Source of the DNA: a virus
Strand: one strand, 5' to 3'
DNA: 34,839 nucleotides
Virus record (IMG/VR): IMGVR_UViG_3300031840_000012
Span: 1 to 34,839 of that record
The number at the start of each line of letters is the position of its first letter. Positions within the stretch are counted from its first letter, which is position 1. Shown one piece after another: positions 1 to 7,343 of this stretch. The notes under the pieces are model-generated. The model searched no databases. It was not told the origin of the DNA and saw only the letters and a program-made list of their open reading frames with translations. The position numbers were made by a program, and so were the translations under genes.

Positions 1-2
1 TG

Positions 3-251
3 TTGAATGAATATACCCACAGGTATGGTAAGAATCATGGTGCAGGTAAGCACGCCCTTGCTTTGTTCAAAGGTACAAAGTATATACCAGAAGGTGGTAT
101 GACACCACACCCTCAGTGTTTCAGTGGGCATGATGACTGCAAGACAGAGGAGAACTATCCTGTTGAAGCCTATCGTGCATTCTACAAGCGTGACAAGATG
201 GGCTTTGCTAGATGGAACAAGAACAGAGCCATGCCTGAATGGTTAAACTAA
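3..251 (+). CDS. C-terminal part of a phage protein of unknown function (5' truncated)
   Basis: This is the 3' end of a gene that begins outside the window. The frame is open from the first bases and the first possible start (TTG at 3) is probably an internal leucine. The 82 visible residues contain NEYTHRYGK, an HPQCF segment, AYRAFY and a closing ARWNKNRAMPEWLN. I know this pattern from a widespread tailed-phage family in which a YRYGK-like motif is followed by a W(T/N)KR-MPxW tail. Members are mostly of unknown function and sometimes carry the label pyrimidine dimer DNA glycosylase. I cannot confirm any enzymatic role from this fragment. It precedes a run of small genes on the same strand, so it likely belongs to the early module. 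Confidence 0.7.
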   Translation: MNEYTHRYGKNHGAGKHALALFKGTKYIPEGGMTPHPQCFSGHDDCKTEENYPVEAYRAFYKRDKMGFARWNKNRAMPEWLN

Positions 252-280
252 ACGCCTTGACATAGGTAGAAAGGAGGTAT

Positions 281-400
281 ATGGATACAAATACTACTGA
301 ACGTCTTACTGTTTATACACAGATAAGACATCTTGAAACCAAGATTCAATGGCTTGAGCAAAGACTTGAGCATTTAGAATCTATTATCAATGGAAAATAA
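281..400 (+). CDS. 39-aa coiled-coil peptide, unknown function
   Basis: An ATG at 281 is preceded by a near-perfect Shine-Dalgarno sequence, AAGGAGGT at 271-278. The frame runs 39 codons to TAA at 398-400. The product is mostly one amphipathic helix with a leucine/isoleucine heptad pattern (HLETKIQWLEQRLEHLES), so it probably forms a short coiled coil and may oligomerise or bind a partner. It sits 30 bases after the previous stop and 5 bases before the next ATG, which fits the tight packing of the module. No function can be assigned. The strong ribosome binding site and lack of a competing frame are the reasons to call it. Confidence 0.65.
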   Translation: MDTNTTERLTVYTQIRHLETKIQWLEQRLEHLESIINGK

Positions 401-405
401 AATAT

Positions 406-924
406 ATGTTTAATAATACACTTAATAAAAATCTTGGGCCTACACGAAAGTTTAGACCTGAGTCATATAAAGCCAATGACCAGAAAGCAAAGGATATTAT
501 TATTCCTTATCTTGAAAGTAATGGGCATACAATCATTGATTCCAAAGAAGATTTTGGTGTCGATATAAAAAGTGAGAAGGGTGGAAATCTTTATTACACT
601 GAAGTTGAAATGAAAAACCAGTGGTACGCTGGATCTAACTTTAATAATGAAGCTAATTGGAATCCACGATGGACTGATCTCAGAATACCTTATAGAAAAG
701 ATAAACTTCTACAGGTAGAAAGAGAGAAGAACTCCTTCTTAAATTTCTATGTCATTAACAGAGAGGGTACTATGGCATGGAGAGTAAAGGACTCCGCTTT
801 AAAAGATGCGGATGTAAAAGAACCTAATAATAAAAGTAGATTCTCTGGTATACGAGAGGGAGAATTGTTCTTTCACATTCCTTGGCAAGAGGCTGAGTTA
901 GTATTGTTTAGTAAGGATATATAA
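406..924 (+). CDS. PD-(D/E)XK nuclease-like protein
   Basis: The 172-aa protein has the layout of a PD-(D/E)XK nuclease core. A helix-rich N-terminus (KANDQKAKDIIIPYLESNGH) leads to a strand with FGVDI (Asp53) and, 15 residues later, EVEMK (Glu68, Lys70), giving a D-x14-ExK motif. The C-terminal half has FYVINREG and a GELFFHIPWQEAELV tail like those I recall in marine phage proteins annotated only as hypothetical. Possible roles are an endonuclease in host DNA degradation, recombination or repair; the substrate is unknown. The ATG at 406 has only a weak ribosome binding site, and translation may be coupled to the 39-codon gene ending at 400. The stop overlaps the possible ATT start of the next frame. 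Confidence 0.6.
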   Translation: MFNNTLNKNLGPTRKFRPESYKANDQKAKDIIIPYLESNGHTIIDSKEDFGVDIKSEKGGNLYYTEVEMKNQWYAGSNFNNEANWNPRWTDLRIPYRKDKLLQVEREKNSFLNFYVINREGTMAWRVKDSALKDADVKEPNNKSRFSGIREGELFFHIPWQEAELVLFSKDI

Positions 925-1136
925 TTCCTAAGTACAATATAACTTTTAAAAATTATGGTGTGCTAGTTGATTCTGGCTCACCATATGAAATCTACAGGCA
1001 CATTTCTAACATGGCAGCATATCACGCATCACAGTATTGTGAGTTTGGTAAGTTGTCTGATAATATAACTATAGAAAGGATAGAAGAAGATGACAGGAAA
1101 TTATTACATAGTAATACAAGGGTTAGAAAACCCTAA
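924..1136 (+). CDS. Cryptic small gene without a usual start (up to 70 aa)
   Basis: The 165-base gap after the nuclease-like gene holds an open frame that reads like protein: PKYNITFKNYGVLVDSG, then SPYEIYRHISNMAAYHASQY, then DNITIERIEED, a plausible strand-helix-strand fold. It has no upstream ATG. The best-placed start is ATT at 924, which overlaps the previous stop as TAATT and has AAGGA at 913-917 six bases upstream. Other candidates are GTG at 960 (no ribosome binding site) and an in-frame ATG at 1011, which would lose the first strand. The frame ends at TAA 1134-1136 and overlaps the next gene by 47 bases, an unusually long overlap here. It could instead be reached by frameshifting from the upstream gene, or be a decayed gene. 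Confidence 0.45.
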   Translation: MPKYNITFKNYGVLVDSGSPYEIYRHISNMAAYHASQYCEFGKLSDNITIERIEEDDRKLLHSNTRVRKP

Positions 1137-1404
1137 TCAAGAAGACACAAATGAGTTTTTGTTTATGACATTTAAATCATATGAGTTTGCAGAGAAAGTA
1201 GCAGAAGATCTCGTGCAAACATTCTCAGATAAGTATTTCTTTTATGTTACTGATGAGAAACCAGATGACTACTTAGAAGATTCTTACTCAAGTATATATA
1301 CAATGTTAATAACAAAGGTATACTCTACTGTAATGCAAGCAGTAGATGCCGCTGACGAACAGTTGTCTAAGAGTAAGAGGCCTCATCTACGAGTTGTAAA
1401 ATGA
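1090..1404 (+). CDS. Small protein of unknown function
   Basis: This 104-aa acidic protein starts at an ATG with GAAAGGA at 1074-1080, nine bases upstream. The sequence alternates strands and helices (NYYIVIQGL, EFLFMTFKSYEFAEKVAEDLV, KYFFYVTDE, SSIYTMLITKVYSTVMQAVDAADEQL) and has no cysteine pair, signal peptide or membrane segment. I do not recognise the family. Its stop overlaps the integrase start as ATGA (1401-1404), so the two are probably translated together. That coupling could hint at a partner or accessory role for the recombinase, but nothing in the protein resembles an excisionase or a helix-turn-helix domain. Confidence 0.75.
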   Translation: MTGNYYIVIQGLENPNQEDTNEFLFMTFKSYEFAEKVAEDLVQTFSDKYFFYVTDEKPDDYLEDSYSSIYTMLITKVYSTVMQAVDAADEQLSKSKRPHLRVVK

Positions 1405-2321
1405 AACAAATAGTTAGTCCTGCTTCTAAACTATCAGAAGCATGTAAGTACTACATGTCTAGCCCTAGTTACTGTTCTTTAAAAAGTAACACACAAAAAG
1501 ATTATAGTATTAATCTAATTAAAGCGTGTGATACTAAAGTAGATGGTAACAAACAACTTGGAAATATAAAACTTAAAGATCTAAGATATAAGCATATGAG
1601 TATTGCGTATGAACAGTGGGAAAAGAAAGGCATACGACTAGCTAATTATATATCTACTTGTACTAGTATAGTATTAAACTATTGTATAAAGTTTGAGGCC
1701 TTAACACATAACCCAATGTCTCTAGTAAAGAAGTCAAAGACTAAGCCTAGAAAAGTAATGTGGCAACCAGATCAAGTACAATCATTTTTAGATAAGGCTT
1801 ACTCTGACTTTAAGTGGAGAAGCATTGGTCTTATAGTTCATATGGCATACCAGTGGGGACAACGTATAGGAGATATGCGTACATTAACTTGGGAGTCTAT
1901 CGACTTTAAAAATAGAAGACTAGACTATGAACAAAGTAAACGAGGTGCAGATGTACACTTACCAATAGGTGAGAAGCTACTACAAATGCTAAGACAGCAG
2001 AAGGAAGACTATGACTTTCAAGAATATGTTGCACCTCGAACTGAAGTAAAAGCAGGTGTATACTCTCCTTATACTATTGATGAAATACATATACTTATCA
2101 ATGAGGTAAAGGAGGAAGCTAATCTACCTAAAGAACTACAAGCAAGAGATCTTAGGCGTACAGCTATAACTGAAATGGTTGAAGCAGGGGTTGACTTAGC
2201 AGGTATCATGCAAGTATCAGGGCATCAGTCACCTCAGAGTGTGAAGCCTTATCTTGTCAATACATTTAGTGGTGCAAGTAATGCACTAGAAAGGAGATTT
2301 AAAAATGACGATAAATATTAA
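1401..2321 (+). CDS. int: Tyrosine recombinase / phage integrase
   Basis: The 306-aa length is typical of compact tyrosine recombinases. An N-terminal core-binding helical domain (about 1-110) precedes the catalytic domain. Catalytic residues can be read by eye: Arg155 in WGQRIGDMRTLTW, Lys180 in the beta-hairpin EQSKRGADVHLP, Arg253 in ARDLRRTAITEM (Asp250 takes the usual HxxR histidine position), His275 in SGHQS, and the nucleophile Tyr284 in KPYL. The family cuts and rejoins DNA through a covalent 3'-phosphotyrosine and in phages normally drives integration and excision. The gene overlaps the preceding one by ATGA and the primase by 17 bases. No repressor, excisionase or convincing att site lies nearby, so a temperate lifestyle is possible but not shown. 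Confidence 0.92.
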   Translation: MKQIVSPASKLSEACKYYMSSPSYCSLKSNTQKDYSINLIKACDTKVDGNKQLGNIKLKDLRYKHMSIAYEQWEKKGIRLANYISTCTSIVLNYCIKFEALTHNPMSLVKKSKTKPRKVMWQPDQVQSFLDKAYSDFKWRSIGLIVHMAYQWGQRIGDMRTLTWESIDFKNRRLDYEQSKRGADVHLPIGEKLLQMLRQQKEDYDFQEYVAPRTEVKAGVYSPYTIDEIHILINEVKEEANLPKELQARDLRRTAITEMVEAGVDLAGIMQVSGHQSPQSVKPYLVNTFSGASNALERRFKNDDKY

Positions 2322-3111
2322 AGACTACGTTAGAGACTTGGACTTATCTGATGGTGCGTCTATAAGATCTGACTGCCCTATATGTAATAGTAGAAATACA
2401 TTTACTGCATCAAAAAATGATGGCACTGTGTTATATAACTGTTACAAGTTAAGTTGCTCTTTAACTCCGGGTATCGTAACTATAAACTTAACGGCTGATG
2501 AGGTAGCTCTTCGATTAACTGAGTTAAAAGAGACTAGAAAAGAAGTGATACCGACATTTAATATACCTGAGTACATTACCTTTCCTGATTCATCACAGAC
2601 AAACTACCATAGATTTGTATCTAGGTGGGGTTTACAGAGTGAATATAAAGATGTTATGTACGATGTAAAAGATAGACGTGCTGTGTTTCTAATACGAGAC
2701 AAGCACAGAAAGTTAATAGATGCTATTGGTAGAGCATTAGATGGTGCTGTACCTAAGTGGTATAGGTACACAGGTAATGCAGATGTATATACTAGATGTA
2801 TGGGTCAGCCTAACGGTGTAGTAGTTATTGTTGAGGATATAATAAGTGCTATAACTATCGCAAAGATGCGACCTAATGTCACAGGTATGGCTGTTCTTGG
2901 TACAAATATTAATCACACCCATATGGCATATTTAGAAGACTATAGTAAAATTATAGTAGCACTTGATCCTGATGCTACTAATAAAAGTATTGAATATAGA
3001 AAGGAGATACAATCGTGGACAGGCATTCGCACTATGGCAATGATGCTACAAGACGACATAAAATATAAAACAGAAGAGGACTTAATAAAATTGAAGGAGT
3101 ACACACAATGA
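2305..3111 (+). CDS. DNA primase (zinc-binding plus TOPRIM)
   Basis: This 268-aa protein corresponds to the primase half of T7 gp4 or to a short DnaG. An N-terminal zinc-binding module has Cys24-x2-Cys27 (CPIC) and Cys46-x4-Cys51 (CYKLSC). A TOPRIM domain follows, with the conserved glutamate in VVIVEDIISA (Glu177) and the metal-binding DPD in IIVALDPDATN (Asp221, Asp223). It should synthesise RNA primers for the polymerase encoded just downstream. The start lies inside the last 17 bases of the integrase gene, preceded by GAAAGGAG. The stop overlaps the helicase start (ATGATG), implying coupled translation of primase and helicase, which here are separate polypeptides. Confidence 0.88.
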   Translation: MTINIKDYVRDLDLSDGASIRSDCPICNSRNTFTASKNDGTVLYNCYKLSCSLTPGIVTINLTADEVALRLTELKETRKEVIPTFNIPEYITFPDSSQTNYHRFVSRWGLQSEYKDVMYDVKDRRAVFLIRDKHRKLIDAIGRALDGAVPKWYRYTGNADVYTRCMGQPNGVVVIVEDIISAITIAKMRPNVTGMAVLGTNINHTHMAYLEDYSKIIVALDPDATNKSIEYRKEIQSWTGIRTMAMMLQDDIKYKTEEDLIKLKEYTQ

Positions 3112-4334
3112 TGCACGAACTGGCATTAATAAAAACCATGATGAACAAAGAAGTTTATGAAGAGAATAAAGGCATAAGGTTTCCCGATAAGTTATTTGGA
3201 AAAGACTTATGTAAAATCAAACAGACACTAGAGTATGCAATGGAGACTTATGATAAGTCTTTGACTACAGCTACACTTGAGGCTTTGTTCTTTGCTAACA
3301 ACGGAACCATGACTACAGCTAACAAAGAAGTATTTAAAGATCTCTTTAAGAAGATAGAAAGAGAACAACCTTTAAGTAAGGAGATTGCTTCTGATGTATT
3401 GTCTAAACTATTCCAACGAGTAGTAGGAGAAGAGGTAGCTAACATAGGATTAGACTATGTAAATGGTAAGATGCACAGCATGGAACCCTTACGTAAACTA
3501 ATTGATGACTATCAAGATGACTTCATGCCTAACTTAACTGTAGAATGGGATGACATTAGTTTAGAAACATTACTGAAGTTGAATAAGACTCAAGCCCAAT
3601 GGAAGTTTAATATACCTAGTCTAGCACGTAGGGTAGAGGGTATCAGTGGTGGTCACCTAGTTATGGTGGGTGCAAGATCTAATACAGGTAAGACGAGCTT
3701 CCACGCTTCTCTTATAGCTTCTCCTAATGGGTTCCTCAATCAAGGTGCTAAAGTTATGGTGCTAGTAAACGAAGAGTCCTATAACAGGGTGGCTATGCGT
3801 TATGTAAATGCATCTACAGGTATGAGTGAAGATCAGATAGTTGCTAACCCTGTACTCACTGCACAGAAATATAATAAGGTTACACCTAACCTCTACATAA
3901 AAGATGTTACTGGTGTCACAATGGATAGAGTAGAAGGGTACGTAAAAGGTTATAGACCAGACATAGTTGTACTAGACATAGGAGATAAGTTTGCTGCAAA
4001 GGGAGACAGATCAGATATAGTCTTAAAAGATAACGCTATTCATGCACGTAACATAGCTAAACATTATGACTGTGCTATCATTTATATGTCTCAGTTATCT
4101 GCAGCAGCAGAGAATGTAGTTAATGTAGATATGTCTATGCTTGAAGGTAGTAAAACAGGTAAAGCAGCAGAGACAGATCTTATGATCTTGATATCGTCAA
4201 ACAGAAAAGACTACGACAACGATGAGAAAGATCCAGAAAGGCACTTGATTATTGCAAAGAATAAGTTAAAAGGTGGATGGCATGGCAGAGTAACAGTTGA
4301 GTTAGATGGAGATACAGCTAGATACTCAGCATAG
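3108..4334 (+). CDS. Replicative DNA helicase (DnaB/T7 gp4 C-terminal type)
   Basis: The 408-aa protein has a RecA-like ATPase core. The Walker A motif is GARSNTGKTS with Lys195 as the phosphate-binding lysine. Walker B is DIVVLDIGDKF near Asp290. A following segment, CAIIYMSQLSAAAENV, resembles the DnaB H3/H4 region with its sensor glutamine. The C-terminal HLIIAKNKLKGGWHGRV resembles the DnaB arginine-finger and nucleotide-contact region. It should form a hexameric ring that unwinds DNA at the fork using nucleoside triphosphates, working with the adjacent primase. The N-terminal 140 residues are helical and unlike the primase domain. Start at 3108 or the next codon, 3111: both are ATG. The stop is 13 bases before the polymerase start. 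Confidence 0.92.
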   Translation: MMHELALIKTMMNKEVYEENKGIRFPDKLFGKDLCKIKQTLEYAMETYDKSLTTATLEALFFANNGTMTTANKEVFKDLFKKIEREQPLSKEIASDVLSKLFQRVVGEEVANIGLDYVNGKMHSMEPLRKLIDDYQDDFMPNLTVEWDDISLETLLKLNKTQAQWKFNIPSLARRVEGISGGHLVMVGARSNTGKTSFHASLIASPNGFLNQGAKVMVLVNEESYNRVAMRYVNASTGMSEDQIVANPVLTAQKYNKVTPNLYIKDVTGVTMDRVEGYVKGYRPDIVVLDIGDKFAAKGDRSDIVLKDNAIHARNIAKHYDCAIIYMSQLSAAAENVVNVDMSMLEGSKTGKAAETDLMILISSNRKDYDNDEKDPERHLIIAKNKLKGGWHGRVTVELDGDTARYSA

Positions 4335-4347
4335 AAAGGAAATAGTA

Positions 4348-6396
4348 ATGAGACTAGTATTAGATGTAGAGAATACAACAACTAAGAGAGATGGTAAGTT
4401 ACATCTTGATCCCTTTGAGCCTACCAATACACTGACACAGGTAGGCATACAAAACCTAGACAATCCTGATGAGCAGTACGTTATGACGTTTGATCACGTT
4501 GACTACCAAGACATATCAGGTGACCGTGCTAGGCAACTACAAGCTGTATTAGATAGAGCTACACTATTAGTTATGCACAACGCACAGCACGATTTGATGT
4601 GGTTGTGGGCTAGTGGTTTTAAGTATGATGGTGACATATATGACACAATGTTAGCTGAATATGTACTACTTAGGGGTCAAAAACGTCCTCTCAGTCTTGA
4701 AGCGTGTGCAGAGTATCGTGAATTAGATCATCAGAAGGACGACACACTCAAGAAATATTACAAAGAAGGATACAATACGAATGAGATACCTATAAAAGAG
4801 CTAGATTACTATCTAAGATGTGACTTAAATGCCACTGCGTCATTATACCACAGCATAGAAAGAGACTATGATACTGCTGAGAGTCAGTCATTACACAACG
4901 TAAGAGACATAACATTTAAGGTGTGTAAGACACTCACTCGTATGTATATGAATGGTATCAAGATAGACACAGATGTCTTACATAGTGTACGCAAAGAGTT
5001 TGAAGACGAGAAGGTAGCAATAGAAGACAGACTTAATTTTACTATACGTAAATACATGGGAGATACACCTATCAATCTCAACAGTGGAGAACAAATGTCA
5101 AAGGTGTTATTTAGTCGCACCCCTCTTGATAAAAAAACATGGGTAGATACATTTGAAGACGTACCACCTGAAGAGTTTAAAGATACACTTAATACTTATA
5201 GTAATATATTAAAGAGAACTAAAGCTAGTATGTGTTTTAAATGTAAGGGTAAGGGTAAGGTATTTAAAATAAAGAAAGATGGTAATAACTTTAAAAAGCC
5301 TACTGCTTGTTTAACTTGTAATGGAAAGGGTTACATACTTACTGACACTGGGGTCGTGGCAGGTTTTAAACTACATCCTAGAGATAAGTCTTGGATAAAT
5401 GCTAATGGTTTTAAAACAGGTAAGGATAGTCTTGATGTTCTTATCAGTACAGCACGTAACAATAATATGAATGAGGCTGTATTGTTTATACAGGACGTTA
5501 AGAGATTATCTGCACTGACATCGTACTTATCTACATTTGTAGAGGGTATCAGTATCTTCACTAAGCCTGATGGTTTACTCCACGTTGGACTTACACAACA
5601 CATATCAGCTACAGGCAGGTTCAGTGGACGTAATCCTAATATGCAGAATATGCCTCGTGGTGGTACGTTTCCTGTAAAGAAAGTATTTGTATCACGATGG
5701 GAAGGTGGACACATCTTAGAGGCTGACTTTGCACAGCTAGAGTTTCGTGTAGCTGCACACCTATCTGAAGATAAGACAGCTATTGAAGAGATCAACACAG
5801 GGTTTGATGTACATAGTTATACAGCTAAAGTTATTACTGATGCAGGTCAGAAGACATCACGCCAAGAAGCGAAGGCTCATACATTTGCTCCTCTCTTTGG
5901 GGCAAGTGGTTGGGGTAGGAGTAGAGCAGAAGCTGCATACTATACACACTTCAATGAGAAGTATGAAGGTATATCTACATGGCACAAGTCTTTAGCTAAA
6001 GAAGCATTAGCTACCAAGAAGATAACTAATGTATCTGGTAGGCAGTATGCTTTTCCTTATGTAGAGAGAAGACCAAAGGGTAAGGTTACTCACTTTACTA
6101 TGATTAAGAACTACCCAGTACAAGGACTAGCTACAGCAGACATTGTGCCTGTAGTAGTAATGGAACTAGAAGAAAGACTAAGACCTTTGCAGTCTTGTCT
6201 TGTTAACACAGTACACGACTCAGCCGTAGTTGATGTACACCCAAACGAGAAGGAGTATGTACTACAAATTATAAATGATTTAAATAAAGATCTTGACAGT
6301 ATTATACACGAAGCATATAACATTAAGTTATGTGTGCCTATGCTATTAGAAGCAAAGATAGGTGATAATTGGCTTGACACAGTAGACGTAATATAG
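4348..6396 (+). CDS. polA: Family A DNA polymerase with 3'-5' exonuclease and DnaJ-like zinc insertion
   Basis: A longer in-frame start at 4306 lies inside the helicase gene; ATG 4348 with AAAGGA at 4335-4340 is the better choice (682 aa). The exonuclease domain shows Asp6-x-Glu8 (LVLDVEN), Asp82 (MHNAQHDLMW) and Tyr155xxxAsp159 (YLRCD). The polymerase shows TGRFSGRNPNMQN, motif A DFAQLEFR (Asp460), motif B RQEAKAHTF (Arg505, Lys509, Phe513) and motif C VHDS (His623, Asp624). Between INLNSGEQMSKVLF (242-255) and GFKTGKDSLDVL (from 354) is an insertion of roughly 100 residues where E. coli Pol I has a short loop. It holds two half zinc fingers, CFKCKGKGK (Cys296, Cys299) and CLTCNGKG (Cys321, Cys324), as in DnaJ. 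This architecture is reported for HMO-2011-type phages. It should replicate the genome with the upstream primase and helicase. Confidence 0.95.
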   Translation: MRLVLDVENTTTKRDGKLHLDPFEPTNTLTQVGIQNLDNPDEQYVMTFDHVDYQDISGDRARQLQAVLDRATLLVMHNAQHDLMWLWASGFKYDGDIYDTMLAEYVLLRGQKRPLSLEACAEYRELDHQKDDTLKKYYKEGYNTNEIPIKELDYYLRCDLNATASLYHSIERDYDTAESQSLHNVRDITFKVCKTLTRMYMNGIKIDTDVLHSVRKEFEDEKVAIEDRLNFTIRKYMGDTPINLNSGEQMSKVLFSRTPLDKKTWVDTFEDVPPEEFKDTLNTYSNILKRTKASMCFKCKGKGKVFKIKKDGNNFKKPTACLTCNGKGYILTDTGVVAGFKLHPRDKSWINANGFKTGKDSLDVLISTARNNNMNEAVLFIQDVKRLSALTSYLSTFVEGISIFTKPDGLLHVGLTQHISATGRFSGRNPNMQNMPRGGTFPVKKVFVSRWEGGHILEADFAQLEFRVAAHLSEDKTAIEEINTGFDVHSYTAKVITDAGQKTSRQEAKAHTFAPLFGASGWGRSRAEAAYYTHFNEKYEGISTWHKSLAKEALATKKITNVSGRQYAFPYVERRPKGKVTHFTMIKNYPVQGLATADIVPVVVMELEERLRPLQSCLVNTVHDSAVVDVHPNEKEYVLQIINDLNKDLDSIIHEAYNIKLCVPMLLEAKIGDNWLDTVDVI

Positions 6397-6403
6397 TAAA
6401 ACT

Positions 6404-6422
6404 ATAAGTTCTTATAACTTAT
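6404..6422 (+). promoter_or_regulatory. AT-rich inverted repeat between polA and the next gene
   Basis: A perfect 7-base inverted repeat (ATAAGTT, loop CTTAT, AACTTAT) fills the 41-base gap between polA and the next gene. No T-run follows, so it is not a standard terminator; it could be a protein-binding site, an RNA processing site or a weak structure affecting initiation at 6438. A TTGACA at 6374-6379 lies 17 bases upstream of TAAAAC (6397-6402), a possible weak sigma70 promoter for the genes downstream. Both readings are tentative because AT-rich sequence gives such matches by chance. Confidence 0.3.
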
Positions 6423-6437
6423 GAAAGGTAAGATAAC

Positions 6438-7343
6438 ATGACTACAGAAATAACAGTACCCACCGAAAATGGTATGTCCATCAGTCAAATGATGGGTATA
6501 TCTGTAGGGGAAGGTGGTAAAAAATCCTCTAGTCTAGCTCGACTAACTCAGATACACTCAGCTATCATGGGTTCTAAAGACTTAGATGGTAAGTCTATGA
6601 AGATAGAAGTAATACCTTCTGGATCATACAAACTAGATTTAGGTGACGGAACAGTTGCTTACAGTATTAATCCTACTATAAGAGTGTTTGCTATGCGGCA
6701 GCAGTGGACACGTTGGGATAGTGAATCTAGTCAGATGCAAAAGACTGTACTTTCTATTGATCTAAAAGGTGATCTCAAAGATAATATAGGTGGCTTCAAT
6801 ATTGGAAGACCAACTGGTTATGTACAGGATTGGGAAGGGCTACCTCAAGCTACTAAAGAACTAATGAGACAAGTAAAGAGAACTAAGGTTGTCTTTGGTA
6901 CAGTTAATCTAACTGATCCAGTAGATGCAGAAGGTAATGCTCTGTCAGATGTAGGTAAGGATATACCATTCATCTTAGATATTAAAAACAGAGACAGTAT
7001 CAAAGCACTAGATGCCTCTGTAAAAGCAGTGCAAAGATTAAATGCTCTGCCTATACAGTACAGCCTGTCTCTAGGAGCAGAAGAACATACGTTACCAACA
7101 GGTAATACTTATGCTTCAATGGTTATTGGTGTCGGAGATAAGATATCTATATCTGATTCTGATAATGATGTTTTGAAAGGTTTCTTTGACTGGATCACAT
7201 GGGCTAACGGCTATGTATTAGATCAATGGTCTGACCTAAACAAAGAAGGAGTGAGTCCTGAGATGTCAGATATCATAGCTAAGACTGTGAAGAATAAAGT
7301 AGATGACTCAGACTTCGTAGATGTGGAAGGAGCAGCAGTATAA
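6438..7343 (+). CDS. Replication-associated protein, possible ssDNA-binding protein
   Basis: This 301-aa protein is not one I can assign with certainty. Its start has GAAAGG upstream, and its stop overlaps the next start (TAATGG around 7343). It is rich in beta-type segments (MKIEVIPSGSYKLDLG, TIRVFAMRQQWTRWD, KTVLSIDLKGD, KVVFGTVNLTD) and ends in an acidic tail, DDSDFVDVEGAAV. An acidic C-terminus after a beta-rich domain, in the slot between polymerase and recombination nucleases, is what a T7 gp2.5-like or SSB-like protein would look like. No OB-fold signature is certain by eye. The inference rests on position and composition only. Confidence 0.5.
   Translation: MTTEITVPTENGMSISQMMGISVGEGGKKSSSLARLTQIHSAIMGSKDLDGKSMKIEVIPSGSYKLDLGDGTVAYSINPTIRVFAMRQQWTRWDSESSQMQKTVLSIDLKGDLKDNIGGFNIGRPTGYVQDWEGLPQATKELMRQVKRTKVVFGTVNLTDPVDAEGNALSDVGKDIPFILDIKNRDSIKALDASVKAVQRLNALPIQYSLSLGAEEHTLPTGNTYASMVIGVGDKISISDSDNDVLKGFFDWITWANGYVLDQWSDLNKEGVSPEMSDIIAKTVKNKVDDSDFVDVEGAAV

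Noticed and set aside
257-284. TTGACA at 257 followed 17 bases later by TATGGA, a possible promoter
   Set aside because: The -10 match is poor (3 of 6), and the interval is occupied by the ribosome binding site and start codon of the 39-aa gene.
4306-4347. Earlier in-frame ATG for the polymerase
   Set aside because: It lies within the helicase coding region, and the ATG at 4348 has a good ribosome binding site and begins directly with the exonuclease I strand.
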